From positions 3,038,001 to 3,102,000 of the forward strand of contig NGZR01000004.1 in NCBI GenBank assembly GCA_002197995.1: a stretch of DNA of 64,000 nucleotides. The letters are read 5' to 3'. Below, one piece after another: positions 45,655 to 58,776 of the stretch. Positions within the stretch are counted from its first letter, which is position 1, and each line of letters opens with the position of its first letter. Source of the stretch: Gaeumannomyces sp. JS-464. Its lineage: Eukaryota; Ascomycota; Sordariomycetes; Magnaporthales; Magnaporthaceae. The notes under the pieces are model-generated. The model did not search any database. It saw nothing but the letters and a program-made list of their open reading frames with translations, and was not told where the DNA came from. A program made the position numbers and the translations under genes.

Positions 45655-48600
45655 ATTAAGAAGAAGACGAGGCGGATAACGAGGACATAGATGCACACAG
45701 CACAGGAGCTCCCTTTGATGAAAGGAAAGCTCAATGTTCTTGTATGCGCCCCCTTTTTTTTTTATGCCGGGTCCCCGGTTCTCAATTCTGCTCGGTCTGT
45801 CCCTGGCCCGCTTGGCCTGGCAGTCGGTCCGTGGTTGAATTGACGTGCGAGCGATTGCCTATCTCCTCCTTCCCTCCGTTTTCTCCGCGAGCAAAGAATA
45901 GGGAGAAAATGGTCGTCTGGAAGGAATGGACGGGGAGGGGAATGAATGGACACGGATGAAGGAGACGAGCGACGGAGAGGAAGGAGGAGGAGGAGGAGAA
46001 GGTGTGGAAAGATATTTGTTCGACTTGGAACCAGGAACCGAGACGAGGGAAAAGGGACTGGACGAGATTGGCCCCGGTTTAACTGGCTCTTCTAAGACAA
46101 GCCCCCTCCCCAGTTGCAAGAGAGGACCGCGTCTTCTGTTTGGCCCAGCCCGTGGCCGAGCTAGGATCGTGTGCATAGCGCCTGGTTGTGGGTGTGTCCT
46201 GTGGGCGTGTCCCCTTGCTCGTCCGCCGCACAGTCATCCACACTGTTGGACCCGCCGCCGCTCGAGGTTGGGGCCAGCGAGCCCCCAGGCACTCGCAGAC
46301 GCTCACGAGCACTCCCAGGCCTGCCAGCCTGCTGCGAGCCGGGCGTGCGACACCCCTGCACCCCGGCCTCCCCACCCCGGCCGCCGCCCCAGCCAGCCAA
46401 TCGAGTGCCCAGCTGGCTGTCCGCCCGCCCCCCCTGGCTGCCGTCGCGCACACGGTGTACCTTGGCCATTCGCGCACCACGTCGGTGCTGGGATGGAAAA
46501 TGAGAACAAAACATGGAAACCTGGCCTAGCTTCCACACCTCATCCCCTGGGCAGACACTCGAGCTGCTCCCCTCGTCCCATGCATCCCCATTTCCATCCC
46601 GCCCGTGGCAGGGGAGGCACGGATAGGGAGGTACTTAGCACCTTCCCGGCTTCCCAGCTTCCCTGGTCATAAAAACCTTGATGTAAGATAATAGGTATGT
46701 AGATGGGTGCTGTGGGCGCGTGCGCTGAGAGAAAGTCGGTCAGAAAAATTGCCATTTCAATCAATCAATTACAACAGTTGCAGCCCAGTCGATGGACCGA
46801 GAGCGCGCAACCACGCAACCACCTAGCGACCTCTCTCCCAAAGGCCGTGCCCGCATAACATGTGGCCGCCCATGTGGCTCGACGCTCCAAGCGTTGCCCC
46901 AACCAGGCAAGCAGGGCAGACGAGCACCAATTTAGGGCGTCGGGCGGGTTTGACAGATACCAGGCTCCCCCCAGGGCGGGTGCTGATGCCGAACCCAGAT
47001 CAGACAGCTCCAGGACAAGACATCATCATTATCACGATCGCAACACAAAAAGGAAACCCGCCCCGACAAAGAGGGGCCGCCGGCTTGTGGTGGGCACTCT
47101 CCAAGGCGAAAAGAAGAAAAAAAGTACGAATATGCACTTCAGACCATGGCCAGCAGCCGCGCTGCCTGATGGTTGGCTGGGGCTGGGACGTGTGCGTGCA
47201 GACCTACCGACATAGCGACCTACATACGTCGTAACCGACTATCTAGGGCGCATGCAGGCAGACTGTATGCGTAGGGAGCCGGAGAGTGGGCAATTACCTC
47301 CTGCCTGAAGTGCCTGCGGTATTACTTGGCAGCCTGACCACCATGCAGCTTCGCGCATCCGGTCCATCGTCTCCTTGTTCTGCCCGAACGGGCCCTCCCC
47401 AATCCACCCAATGTGCGGCGAACAGGGATACGGTCGCCTGGAGCTACGCAGGGCTTGCAGGCCTCCTCTGGCTCGCGACAGCCACTCGTTGGCCACCACG
47501 GCGACGCGCAAACATGGATGGAGGATGCTCGACATCATCCATGCCAATACCCGGGGACGGTTCCACTCCATTTCGTTTCCCGCCCGTCCGGTCACGGCCT
47601 CCTGTCTCGCTCCCTATTGTGTGCTGCGGTACTCGGGCAGAAGGCCGGCAAGGGAGGCAGGCTGTGGGCCGGCGTGGAGACGCAAAAAAGAATGAAGGTG
47701 GAAACGAGAAAGAAAAAGAGAAAAGGAGGCTAGTCTAGTAGGGCCGGCATCACGTCGTTCGACATGCGGGATAGATAATTACGGGCTGGCGATTGGTCCG
47801 TCGCGATCCCCTTCTCCTCTTTCCAGGCTTTTTCCAGGGGGGTGTCTTCGCGTCGCCAGCTGGATCGCCCATCAGCCAATCGGCGTTGGTGACGCACTCA
47901 CTAATGGCGATTGCGTCGAGAGAAGGGCTGGGTCTTGTCACTTGTTGACAGCTTCGAGTGGCCATGGTCGAGATTAGATCGACCGTCTATTGTTTGTTGT
48001 TGGATCCTTTGCTTGCAGTCGCAATGCATTGCTTTGTTTGTTGCCCACCTCCATGGGCCTTCCTCGCCCACCAACCAGAAACAGACCAGGCCCGTTCCGA
48101 CCTATTCGTAGACCTGCAGACCCAAGTTTTGGAGACGTGTGTGTACCTGCCGCCACCACACACACACCTCGTCTGGCTGGCTCTCGGCACGTACAGGATT
48201 GGCTTTCAGCTGCCGTTGTTTCCAGTAGAGCAGTGTTTCGCGCATGGTCGTGCCATGGCACGCACCGACCAGGCATTCCGCGCCTGCGGATGCTACTCAG
48301 TCCAAGAAGTGAGGGCGGCCGGCCGACCTCGTCACCCAATCCGGATGCAACACCGCCGCTCGCACTCGTCCAGGTCTTGTCTCGCCGAATATGGGGACGA
48401 TCGATACCACCCCAAAAGCAAGGCACCGCCGCCCAAGAAGGCTGGGGGCTGGGCTGGCCCTCCCTCGCGCACTCGAACCAATGTCGTCTTCTGCCTTCAT
48501 CGCACGCTAAGCACTTGAAAACCCTTGCGGGCCAATGACGCGAAGCCGCACGCGCAGCAGCAAGCGGTCGGCGCAGCCCATTTCCCGGACGGCCCGACAG

Positions 48601-50102
48601 CAAATCAAAGCAGCACAGGCACAAAATGAGCGAAGCGAGAAAAAGAAAAATGAACAGAAGCCGGGCAATACGGAGCACGAGCACAATGTCTACACCGCAC
48701 ATAATTATTCATGCGTGTCATGATGGGGCCAAATCTCGCGACAGCGCGGCCTGCCCCAGCCCGTCCATGCACGCACAACCGACGCCCATGAGTCTGGGTC
48801 CAGCAAAAGGGGGCTCTCGGAGTGGGTTCTTGACTCTTTCAACCGCGATTTTGACTTTTGCGCAAAAGGGCGCCAGGTCCGCCAAGGCAGTGGGACCAAC
48901 CTGGGTTGCCAGATGGAGCAAGCGGGCAGACATACATGAGGCCGGCCGACAACGAGCGCCGAGTGATCACGAGACATGATGGAGAGAAGAAAAATCAGTC
49001 TCGGCACGTACCCGTATTTGGGCCCCACCTGCGTAGTCCTGGTCCTGGGCCTGCAAGCCGACGGGAGGTATTTCGACTCCAGAATCGAGATCTGAGATCG
49101 CGGGCTCCCAGCAAGCCGACGACTTCCCCTCCCTATGTACATCAGCACGCAAGGAGAGATACTTGGCAGGTGTGTACCAAAGTAGGCACCCAACCCGGCC
49201 TCCCGAGATAGGCACCACGAAGCGGCTACCAAAAACGGAGCGAGGCCCCTGCACTCTTCCGAGTAGAGCCCTCTGAAGCACATACACGAGCAGATACTGG
49301 CAGGTTTTTCTCCCACACCAACAAGCAGGTTGGCTGGCTTGGTTAGCTGCGGCGGGGATGTGAGCTGCAGCTCTCACAGTCACACCGCAACAAGCAACAT
49401 GTTTCCCCATCAGAAACCTGGATGGAACGGCGGCAGCGCATGGGCACGACCAACTCGAGTCGCACGCGTGCTGACAGCCACGCCCACCTGACGCCAATCG
49501 TCTGCCGCAGACATGGTGACTCAATTCATACGCACATTGACTTTCGACAGAGCGGGTCGTGGTATGTATGTACAGGAAAACATCCACGGTGGATGCCATG
49601 CTGCCGGGCCGATGTGGGGGTTTTACCTAAGCCGTCGTCGGGACGCTGGGTCCAGAAACAGAGAACATCGATCCGACCAAAATGGAATGATGGACAGTCT
49701 TTTTCTGCTGCGAGCGACGTCTGGCTGCACACCAGATGGCAGTCGACTTCTATACTTTCTAGAAACGCATGCGCGTGAAACTTACCAAACGATTGGGATC
49801 TGGGCTCGCTCGCTTGCTCCAAAGCATATGCAAAGTGCATGCAGGGCAATCACATAATCCATTCGGCCGAGCCTGACTGACTGCCCACGCCGTGTGCTCT
49901 CGTTTTCTCTAGGGGATCGATGAGGCAGCCATCCCGGCCGTTTCCCGCCCAACAGTGTCGTTACTCATATTCGATCCAGTCCCGTGCATGTTTGACCCGT
50001 CGCCAGCAAACCATCTCCATGCTGACCGAAGGGTCCTGGGAGAAAAAAAAGAACAAGCAAAAAGGTCCACTGTATGCGGCTCTGTGGGCTTTTCTGAGGC
50101 AC

Positions 50103-50117
50103 TTTTTTTTTTTTTTT
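50103..50117 (+). repeat. Poly-T tract (15 bases)
   Basis: A mononucleotide T run inside the gene-free region. Confidence 0.9.
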
Positions 50118-51986
50118 CTTCCATGCATCTGGGGCACATCACCATTCCCACTTTTGCGTGGATGGCTGAGACCAACGCCAAACGCGCACGTCGATGCCAG
50201 GCAAACACGCCTGCCGTCTGACGGCACCTGCGGCCACTACGGGCCCTCAGCGAGGACCGCGCCGCGCGCCTGCACAGTATGACTGCACGCAGCAAGATGC
50301 GCCCACATTGGCGACTGAGATGTTGCGCAATGTTACTGAGGAAATCGATTACCTCTCATCCCGCTTCTAGGTCCATCCTGGCCTAAAAAACAAAATTCCC
50401 GTCTGTAGATCAAAGCGCAGTACCCCCAACATGGAACCCGTGGAAAGCCCGAGGAAACCGCGCCAATCCTGAGAAACAGCCAGCCAACCACAGGGCAGAT
50501 CCTCCCTGACCGATGTTGCAAGTCGTCACGCTCCCAGCGCCCCGCTGCCCAGCATCCTACCAACCTATCTACTGTACATCTGCCTACCCTTGCTTGGTAC
50601 TGGGCGTGTGCGTAGGGCGGATGTGATGACTCTACCATGGTCGCCGCCTGCCTAAGCAGCCGGACAGGCTCGAAGCAGATAGATGGAAATCTGGGGCAGC
50701 CTGCATGCAGGTTGTGGGCTCGAGGATGCGGCTAACGTACTGCCTGCCTTCCTGCCTGCCTGCTACACGGCATGCACAGTCAACCCTCAACCAGAGCCGC
50801 CCAGCCGCAACCTATTCCTGGCCGACGCCTCTCGAGTTCTGAGGAGACTAGAGGAGGATGCGGCGGATGTGCGGGCTGTTCGGGATCCATCATCCGCAGT
50901 TGGCGCAAACACCCCTGGCCTGGCCTGCGGCGTACTTGCTGCGCAGTTTCGTCGCGCTCCTGGCCCTCATGGAACGTTTCCCACCCTCGGAGGCATCCCG
51001 CCTACGTAGCATTGGCAGCCTTGTATGCACTATGTACAGCAAGCAGCCGTCGAGGAGGGTCGGAATCCCTTGCCAGGAAAAAGAGAGTCCGTGGCTGTCG
51101 CACACTTGGTTTTTTGTTCGTACCCCAGCGGAGGCGATGGCGGGAGTGAGGGGACGAAAAAAGAAACATAAAACATTTCATCCAGGGCCCGGCATGTGGG
51201 GTTCGAGGGGGGAAGATGCCTGGACGTGCCGGGTTTGCACGACCCGCCCGGTGCCCGTGCCCAGGCACTTTACGCGACTCTAAAACGAAAAGAAGAAAAG
51301 CGTCGCGTGTTGGAAACCGCGTTATTTGCTCGCGAAACCTAGCGGCCCACCCAGGGGCGGCCCTTTTTTCCTCGACTCGCGCCAAGAAAGCACGACCTCC
51401 ATGCCAGCCTGCCACGCCTGCCAGCCCTCTCACCCCGCCAATCTCGATTTCGCGAGTGGCCAATCCGCGACGAAGAGCTCGGGCGGTTCTTGTTCCAGTT
51501 AAGGCTTATTTTTGTTTGCTTGTCCAGGGTCACGCCAGTGACACGGTCTCCACGATCGCCTCACGATGGCAAAGCACAGGCCTCACAAGCACGGGGCTTC
51601 TCGACAACGCCACGCTTGTTTCCTCGCCCCTGTGGACTCCTTTCTACATACCGTGCATCCTTCGAGGGCCCGGTCCCATCCTGCTGCCCGCCATCAGCGT
51701 GTTCGCCTGCTGGCTTACTGGCGGCGTACATACAAGGAATCAACCCGTCGTCGCCCAAGTGGGCCGACGGTCTGCTCATCCATGTCGCTGCCCATTCCGG
51801 ACACATGTCAGCCCGCCGCCCTGCAGCGCCTGCCACCACCCCTAACGCCGAGACAATATGGCCTTCAGCCACCCCAACTCTTGACGTGATGCCCTCCAGC
51901 CACCCTAACTCTTCTCTCCTCTTTTTTTCAGCCCCAGCTCCGTCGTGTCCGTCACGCCTCTGTTGCCAACTTGATCGTCGCTCCCT

Positions 51987-54131
51987 TCAGCGTGGATGTA
52001 AAGCCTGGAGAACCTTGGGCCCCGGGTAGTTCTCCCTGGCGTGGATCAGCCACCAGATGCCCGTCACCATGACCGTCCCCACCAGGATCACGCTGTTGTA
52101 GTTCATGGACTCGGTCGTCGTGGGTACGAGGTATGCTGCAGTCAGGGGATCGAGGCGTCAGCTGACAGGTGGCTCCTGATATGCACATGTATGCGCGAGC
52201 AACCCCCCTCACCACGGTTCCTTCAGGTCTGATTTATTGGGCATTTCCAAGGGTGAGGGAATATCCTCGACTTACGAAAGCAGTACAAAGCGTCAAACAG
52301 CGTGATAAATACCACCGCCGTGATGTTGATAGGGACACCCATCCTACCCAGGTGGAAGGGGCCAGGAGGGAAATTTCTGCGTCCGGACATCAGGTTGGCC
52401 ATGAAAGGGATCGCGTACGACACGGTTGTCAAGATAATAAACGAGCCTGTGAGGCTGAGGAAGGCAGTAGGGCTACCCAGAGGGATGGCTCCCAGCCCGG
52501 TCGCAACGACAGCTGATGCCGGTTTGGCAGAGGTCAGCTCGAAGCCACCTTTTTCTTGACGTCTGACAGGCGGGCTGGTGGTTCCACATACCGACAAACA
52601 GCGTCGAGGCAACAGGGCAGCTCAGGTCCTCGTTGACATAGCTGAAAACGCCAGAGAGCGGGACGGCATTGTCTCGAGCAAGGGACCAGTAGAGCCGCGA
52701 GTTCTAGTTTTGACCTGGTCAGCCAGGCTCTTGCTCTAGCCAGGGTTGAAGGTGGGGGGACAAGACATACAGTGACAAGTGTGCCAATGCAGCACAAGAA
52801 AACCGAGGTGATGAGAATGAACAAGAGGCCAAACGTGGCACCCCTATTCAATGTTCCGTCCGGGTTTGCTGTTGCTTGTGCATATATTCCTGCCAAAGGG
52901 TAGCTATTGAACCCGCCCTGAAGCGCATCTAGATCTGTAGTTGCATACGATAGGGTAACGGCGAAGACGAACGCAACTATGACGTCAACAGCTGTCAGCT
53001 CTCAGACCATAGAAAACACGGCGTGGCCTTTTCCCTTGGGATACAGCCTAGTCGAGCACATACAGAAGAAGCCACTGCCAATCTGTACGCCAATGGCTTT
53101 GGGAAGATCCTTCTTTGGGTGCGCGAGCTCCTCGGCCATGTGGGATATCGAATCGGGCGTGCCGACGGTGAAAGCTCCGTTCAGCACACCCAGCAGGAAG
53201 GCAACACCGCCCGGCCAGCCGGTCTTGTTGTTTTCGTCGAACGAGCCCCAGACGAAGTAGCTGGAGGAGTGCCTGCTGGGCATGACAGCGAGGACGACAA
53301 TGGTGGCGATGCCACCAAACATTACCACGAACATGCCGAGGCTTTGGCTCGCAGGAACGATGCGGTTGGCGAAGAGGACGATAAGGGTTGAGGTCCAGAG
53401 GACAGTCAGGTAGGCGACGTAGACGTTCCATGGCTGTGGGTTGTATGTATCTTGGTTGTAGACGGCATACATGCTTGTCGCAATGTTGCCTGTAATCTGC
53501 AAAAGGGCCGCCAGATCGAACATCCACCCGTAGAAGTTGATCCATCCGGTGAAGAAGCCGAGAACTCTCCCCCATCTCGGTCCTCCGGCAATCGTTGCCC
53601 AATGGTAGACGCCGCCGGACGTCGGTACTGATGAGGCCAGCTGTGTGGATGGTTGCCATCAGCAAAATATGCGAAATGCGAACCGGCGAGAGTCCGCTAG
53701 CACTCAGTCAGGCGAGCACTCAGGTGTCCTACCTCAGCGAGACTTAGTCCGATAAAAGAGTAATAGAAGACCGCGACTATGAGGCCAAAGATCAGGCCCG
53801 GAGGGCCGCCGTTGACTATGCGGATCGCTGTAAGCTTGCTGGCCGGGTCTGGCATCGCTGCCATCATATAAGGGTCGACTCAAAACTAACGAATAGAGAT
53901 GGAATACGACGAGCCCAGAGCTGCCCAGGCATTATCGACAGTCATCGCGATCCCGCATACAGCCAACAGACTGTACTGCCTTTTGAGTTGGTCCTTGTGT
54001 CCCGAGGCGTTGACGATGACGCCATTTTGGATGGCAGCAACAGTCTCACCCTCGCCCTGGTCACCTTCACCGCCTTGTCTCCTGGTCCCGCCACGCCCGA
54101 ACAGCGTTCCAAATCTTGCCATGATAGTCAC
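51987..54131 (-). CDS. APC-family amino acid/choline/GABA permease
   Basis: A plasma-membrane transporter of the amino acid-choline subfamily of APC permeases. Seven exons, all consistent in phase: 54131-53891, 53815-53733, 53640-53064, 52976-52771, 52703-52592, 52512-52276 and 52135-51987. They total 1605 nt and 534 residues, close to the family norm of about 520-550. The start MTIMARFG is followed by a hydrophilic N terminus and the first helix, SLLAVCGIAMTVDNAWAALG. Family-typical stretches are LNGGPPGLIFGLI, SSVPTSGGVYHWA, FFTGWINFYGW, MAEELAHPKKDLPKAIGVQI, NSRLYWSLARDNAVPLS and LTGSFIILTTVSYAIPF. FPPGPFHLGRMGVPINI and MNYNSVILVGTVMVTGIWWL follow. About 12 membrane helices are expected. 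The substrate cannot be told from sequence; choline, GABA or other amino acids are possible. The frame is intact across all exons. Confidence 0.95.
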
Positions 54132-56026
54132 AAGAGGTATGCCTGCCGTAGTCAGACCAGGTCATCCGTGATAGTTAGCGGGGCGCAGAAGAGATAGATA
54201 TTGAGGGGGTAGGTGACCCGGATGGAGCAGTTGATCCCGAGGGCTGGGCTGAGATATGACGTTGACGTATGCAATAGGCGGTATACACCTTGTTGGGTAT
54301 AGGCCCTTGCGGACGTCGATTGAATGATAATATGGAGAGCCACTCTATAATTAAGCTAGTCGGCAAGGACAGAGCCGCAGAGGAAAGACGAGAGTACGAT
54401 TGGGAAGCGACGGGTTATAAGGACACGGTAGGCGATGGACGTGATAGATAACGCCCGCATCTCGCCCCTCGACATGAGCGCAGAAGACCCACAAAGACTG
54501 GCCAGTCTTGTATGGTTACCTACACGCTGCAATGCAGGGTTGGCCATCAAGTACCAGGGCGGGAACAAGCCTTAGTCTAAGCTAGTATGGAGAGGCGCGT
54601 GCGAGAAGGATAAATATTCCTCTCATGGGGACGCTACCGTTCGCTGGGCCGCTTCTGTGCGACCCGAGCGAGCTCGCACTTGGGTCCCATCAGGCCTGTG
54701 GCTGCGGATAATCGTGCGAGGTTAGCCAGTGAGCATCAAGCATTGGTGCGGTCTGAGAAAGTTCCTTGCTTCCCGTTGTCTCGTCTCTGCAGTTCAATGT
54801 AACGGCAGACGAGACGCCCGCATGATCGCAAAAGGAGACTGATATGCACCTTGAGATAGGAAGTGGACAAGCAGGGGGGCAAGCGGTAGGGTGAGATTTA
54901 GACGAGTCTGCAGGACCATAGCTCCCAGCCGACTGGCCTAGAACCAACACATCGAAAGCCACAAAAGCAATCGGTTTCTTCATGTAAGAGGAAAGGCAGC
55001 GGCTGCCGCGGAAGCCACTGAACGTCCGCGTCTCAACGACGGAGAGATGATTGAGCTGTGAGCTATCGGGGGTCATCGGGGAAGCCAGCTTGGCAGCCTT
55101 TATCGAAGCTGGAGGGTGGGGGTAACTTTCGTCCACATCAAACGCGACGTCAAGCCTTATCAGACCTAGCACCGGGCCGTGTCTTTGGTGCAGCTATCCT
55201 AGAAGCCATTTGTTAGCAAACAAAAACCCGTCACCTGTCAAAGGCTTGCAGGCTGCCAAGACCTGCCTGTCAGCTGTCCAGAAGGGCTGGTTCTGCGGAC
55301 ACTGTCTGGCAAAGTGGCACAGTGGGTGGGTGCTAGCAAATAAAATAGCCTGGCGCAGCGCCGATGGTGCCATCCGTGACGACCAATGAAGCGGAGTCAC
55401 TCGAGCGGTGTTCGGACTTGGGGCATTGTGGCTGGCGACTATCCCGCCAGCAAGTCCTGTCTCGTGCCGTCCTGCAGGGCCTCTAGAGTCCCCAGTGTTT
55501 CGGCAAATATGCACGGATGCCTGTTTGGGCGGACGGTGTATGTGTTGTTGATCGGAGCAAGCAGATCGCGGGTCGTCCCAGGCACCTCATAGGTAAAATA
55601 CCTGGATTATGGGAAAGAAAGCTGACCTCGATGCCATTTTGACATGGAGGCATCTTTCGCGGCATCCATAGTGCGTGCCCGGATGAGGCGCATGGTCCCC
55701 AATGGCTTCCCCAATGAGTTGGGTCCATCCTGCTGCGGGGCCGGTCGCGGGAGCCGGGTGGATCTCAGGCGGCGCTGTCTCTTATCGCCCTCAGAACAGC
55801 CGATAACGAGGCAGAAAAAAAAAAAAACCAGTCGCAACCACAGCTGTGGCAGCTCCAGTTCGCGACGGCATCAACCGACCAGAATCGCCGAGCTCCCCTT
55901 GAGCCACTGAGCGCATGCTCCCCTCGACAGCCAATTCAACAATCGCGACACAGGCCGCTGGCAACGAACCTCGAGCTCTGACTCTCTCTACTGCCAACAA
56001 GCGCCATCGCGCCGAGCGTCGGCGCC
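54132..56026. other. Divergent intergenic region, APC permease / UTP4
   Basis: About 1.9 kb between divergent start codons. Frames up to 160 codons lack motifs. It presumably carries both promoters; no RNA gene or repeat of note was seen. Confidence 0.5.
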
Positions 56027-58776
56027 ATGGACATCCACCGGTGCCGCTTCGTTCCGTTTCCGACCTCGTCGATCAATAGCCTCGCCTTTAACCGCCCCCA
56101 TGTCCCCGCGGGCGACAAATCGCAGAGGCAGATCCCCATCCGCCTGGCCGTTGGTCGCGAGAATGGCGACATCGAGATCTGGGACCCCTGGAGGGCGCTT
56201 GGCATCAGGAGGTCATAATCCACGGCGGCATGGGCCGTAAAGTTGACGCTCTTGTCTGGGCCACGGAACGCGACGAGCCGCTTGCCGACGGCGGGGTCGC
56301 GTTCGGGAGGTCCAGGCTCTTCAGCATTGGCGGCGGCCCGACCGTGACCGAGTGGGATCTGGCCAAGGGCAAGGCCCGAAAACACACCAGTGGCCAGCAC
56401 GGCGATATCTGGTGCCTCGGGCTCCAGCCCGCCCCGCAGGGCCAGAGCCCGTCCCGCCTGGTGGCTGGCACGGGCGACGGATGCCTGGCCTTGTACTCGA
56501 TAGAAGACGACGACCTGCGCCTCCAGAGGATCCTGGTGAAGTCACCGTCTAAGAAGATCCACTTCGTCAGCATTGCCTTCCAGTCCCGCCACATCGTTGC
56601 GGTCGGGTGTTCTGACGCCAGCATACGGGTCTACGATGTCAGGAACGGCTCTGTCGTCCGGAAGATGACGCTTGGTCGCGACCTCGCGGGCGGATCCAAG
56701 GACGTCATCGTCTGGTGCGTCAAGACCCTACCCAACGGCGACATCGTCTCTGGAGACTCGACTGGCCAGGTCTGCATATGGGACGGCAAGACGTACACAC
56801 AGGCCCAGCGCATCCAGAGCCACAGCCAAGACGTCCTGAGTCTGTCAGTCAGCGCCAACGGCTCCGCCATTGTCAGCGGCGGCATGGACAAGAAAACCGT
56901 CTTGTACAAGCGCACGGCCAGCCAGAACGCCCGCTGGGCCAAGGTCTTTCACCGGAGATACCACTCCCACGACGTCAAGGCCATGGCCGCCTTTGAGGGC
57001 AAAGGAATGAGCATCGTTGTCTCCGGAGGTAAGGTTGCCCGTCTCTCACCTGTTGCTTCGTGTTCTACGGCCATCTAACTAATGCTCAAACCCCCTTAGG
57101 CTCTGATGCTTGTCCTGTTGTCATACCCCTCAAGGAAGCAGGGCTGGAAAATCACAGGACGTTGTCGCACTTGCCGCAGGCCGTTCCCGTAGCGAGCGCA
57201 CCAGAGGCCCGGGTCGTCGTGAGCTGGTGGGGCAGAGAGGTCCAGGTCTGGAGGCTACCAGAACGCACACCGGATACTGTTGGCCTCGACGGCGAGCTCG
57301 AGGGACCAAGGCCTCCCAAGGTCCTCAAGAGGATGCTGATCAAGGGGAACTCGGACATCACATCTACCTCCATCAGCAGCAACGGATCCCTCTTGGTCGT
57401 ATCTACGACGACCGAGCTCAAGCTGTTCCAGCTGGACCTCGAATCATCCAGCTCCGCCAGAGAGGAGCTTCGGGTGACCAGAATAGTCTTGCCTGAAAAC
57501 GTCGGAAACCTGGGCGCATCCCTCTCCCGGGTATCCCCCAATGGTAAATGGATCTGTCTGGTCCGCGAAAGCAGCGAGCTGGTGGTCCTCAAGACTGCGA
57601 TTGAACCATCCACTGGGCATTTCTGCATCCATCCCGGCTCGAGTCGACAGCGGCTAAGGAGACTCCATCGCGAAACCACGCAGCCTACATCTCTCTCATG
57701 GCTTGGCACGTACAGCAGACGCATCTCGCATATTGCCTTTGCGCCAGATAGTCGAATACTCGCGACGGCGGACCTGGCCGGCTACGTAGATACGTGGCTG
57801 GTGCGGGACAGCGTTGGCGGGCATGATGTGGAGGGTGGCGATGACGCGTTGATCGACTCGTCTCCGTCTCACGACTCCTCTACTGACGACTCTTCTGACG
57901 GCGAGAATGCGGCGCGTGCTCCCAGCGGCGCATGGATTCGTAATCCAAAGGCCTCGCTAATTCCGAAGCTTCCAAGTGCCGCAACTGTCTTGTCGTTTTC
58001 GGGCGCGATCCCGAAAGACCCGGCTACCCAGAACACCACCGCCGTGCTTACGAACTCTTGGCCGTCACGAGTACGTCACGGCTCCTGATCTTCGACACCG
58101 TTGGCGGCACCCTGACCCCGTGGTCACGCCGGAATACATATGCAAAGCTCCCGGAAGCGTTCCGCTCCAGCCGCGACCTCATCAAAGGAGCTCTGTGGCA
58201 AGGCTCGCGGGTGTGGCTCTATGGCCTTTCTTCCCTTTTTATGTTTGACCTGTCCCGGGACCTGCCCAACGAGAATGGCCAGAGTCGGGGATCCCACCGC
58301 CCCAGGCGAGGAATGAAGAGGAAGCGCGACACAACTCGAGCGGAGCTGGGGGCCGGATGGAGACAGGTAGCCTTGATTCACTTAAAGTGCAGAAGGCAGT
58401 GGCTGCAGACAGTGGACGCACAGAATGGGTGGAAATGGAGATGGATGACGTGGACGAGGCCCGGCAGGATGCACTGGAACACGACGAAGACGACGAGTCG
58501 GACGGCGGTGAGCTCCAGGCATGCGGGCCAGTCGCGTCGTCGACGAAGATGAGGCTAAAGAGAAAACCGGGGGGTTGGATGGTGCACACTTTCAAATATC
58601 GACCGATATTAGGTGCTGTTCCTCTAGAGTCGTCAGCTGCTGCGTCCACGCCAGGTGCTGGCCGGCAGCGCCACCTGGAGATGGCACTTGTGGAACGGCC
58701 GCTTTGGGATGTGCTGCCTCCGAGGTATGTGGCAGACAACGAGAGAGATGACAGGGTTTCTCGAGACTACCCTTGA
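56027..58776 (+). CDS. UTP4: U3 snoRNP / SSU-processome WD40 protein UTP4 (three frame breaks)
   Basis: A t-UTP component needed for early 18S pre-rRNA processing in the nucleolus (human Cirhin). The start MDIHRCRFVPFPTSSINSLA is typical. WD strands run through both exons: LAVGRENGDIEIWDPW, LFSIGGGPTVTEWDLA, VAVGCSDASIRVYDVRNG, IVSGDSTGQVCIWDGKT and IVSGGMDKKTVLYKR. One intron runs 57029-57099 (GTAAGG to TTAG). Breaks of one base lie near 56205 (WDPWR to WHQEVIIHGG), 58045 (AVL to ELLAVTSTSRLLIFD) and 58356 (ELGAG to METGSLDSLKVQKA). Repaired, the CDS is 2682 nt and 893 residues. The C terminus has the conserved YRPILGAVPL and VERPLWDVLPPRYV. An acidic Ser/Asp patch lies in the second half. 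Identification is firm; the breaks are best read as lost bases. Confidence 0.93.

Larger units (their letters stand above)
44275..51986. other. 7.7-kb gene-free region upstream of the cyclin gene
   Basis: The longest non-coding interval of the window, lying between the cyclin start and the stop of the APC permease. It contains a 20-base T run, GA-rich runs, a TGCC repeat near 50743-50763, a CA run near 48160 and a 15-base T run. Long frames (up to about 250 codons, for example 45926-46672 and 47974-48702) occur on both strands. They have no motif, splice logic or consistent codon use and look like GC-rich chance frames. No tRNA, snoRNA or transposon signature was recognised. Long cyclin leaders with small upstream frames, or a non-coding RNA, are possible. 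Confidence 0.5.

Noticed and set aside
45926..46672. 248-codon open frame
   Set aside because: Competing frames of similar length cover the same GC-rich DNA; no domain or coding-like codon use.
47974..48702. 242-codon minus-strand frame with a hydrophobic start
   Set aside because: The hydrophobic start is a single chance run; the rest has no motif and overlaps equal frames on the plus strand.
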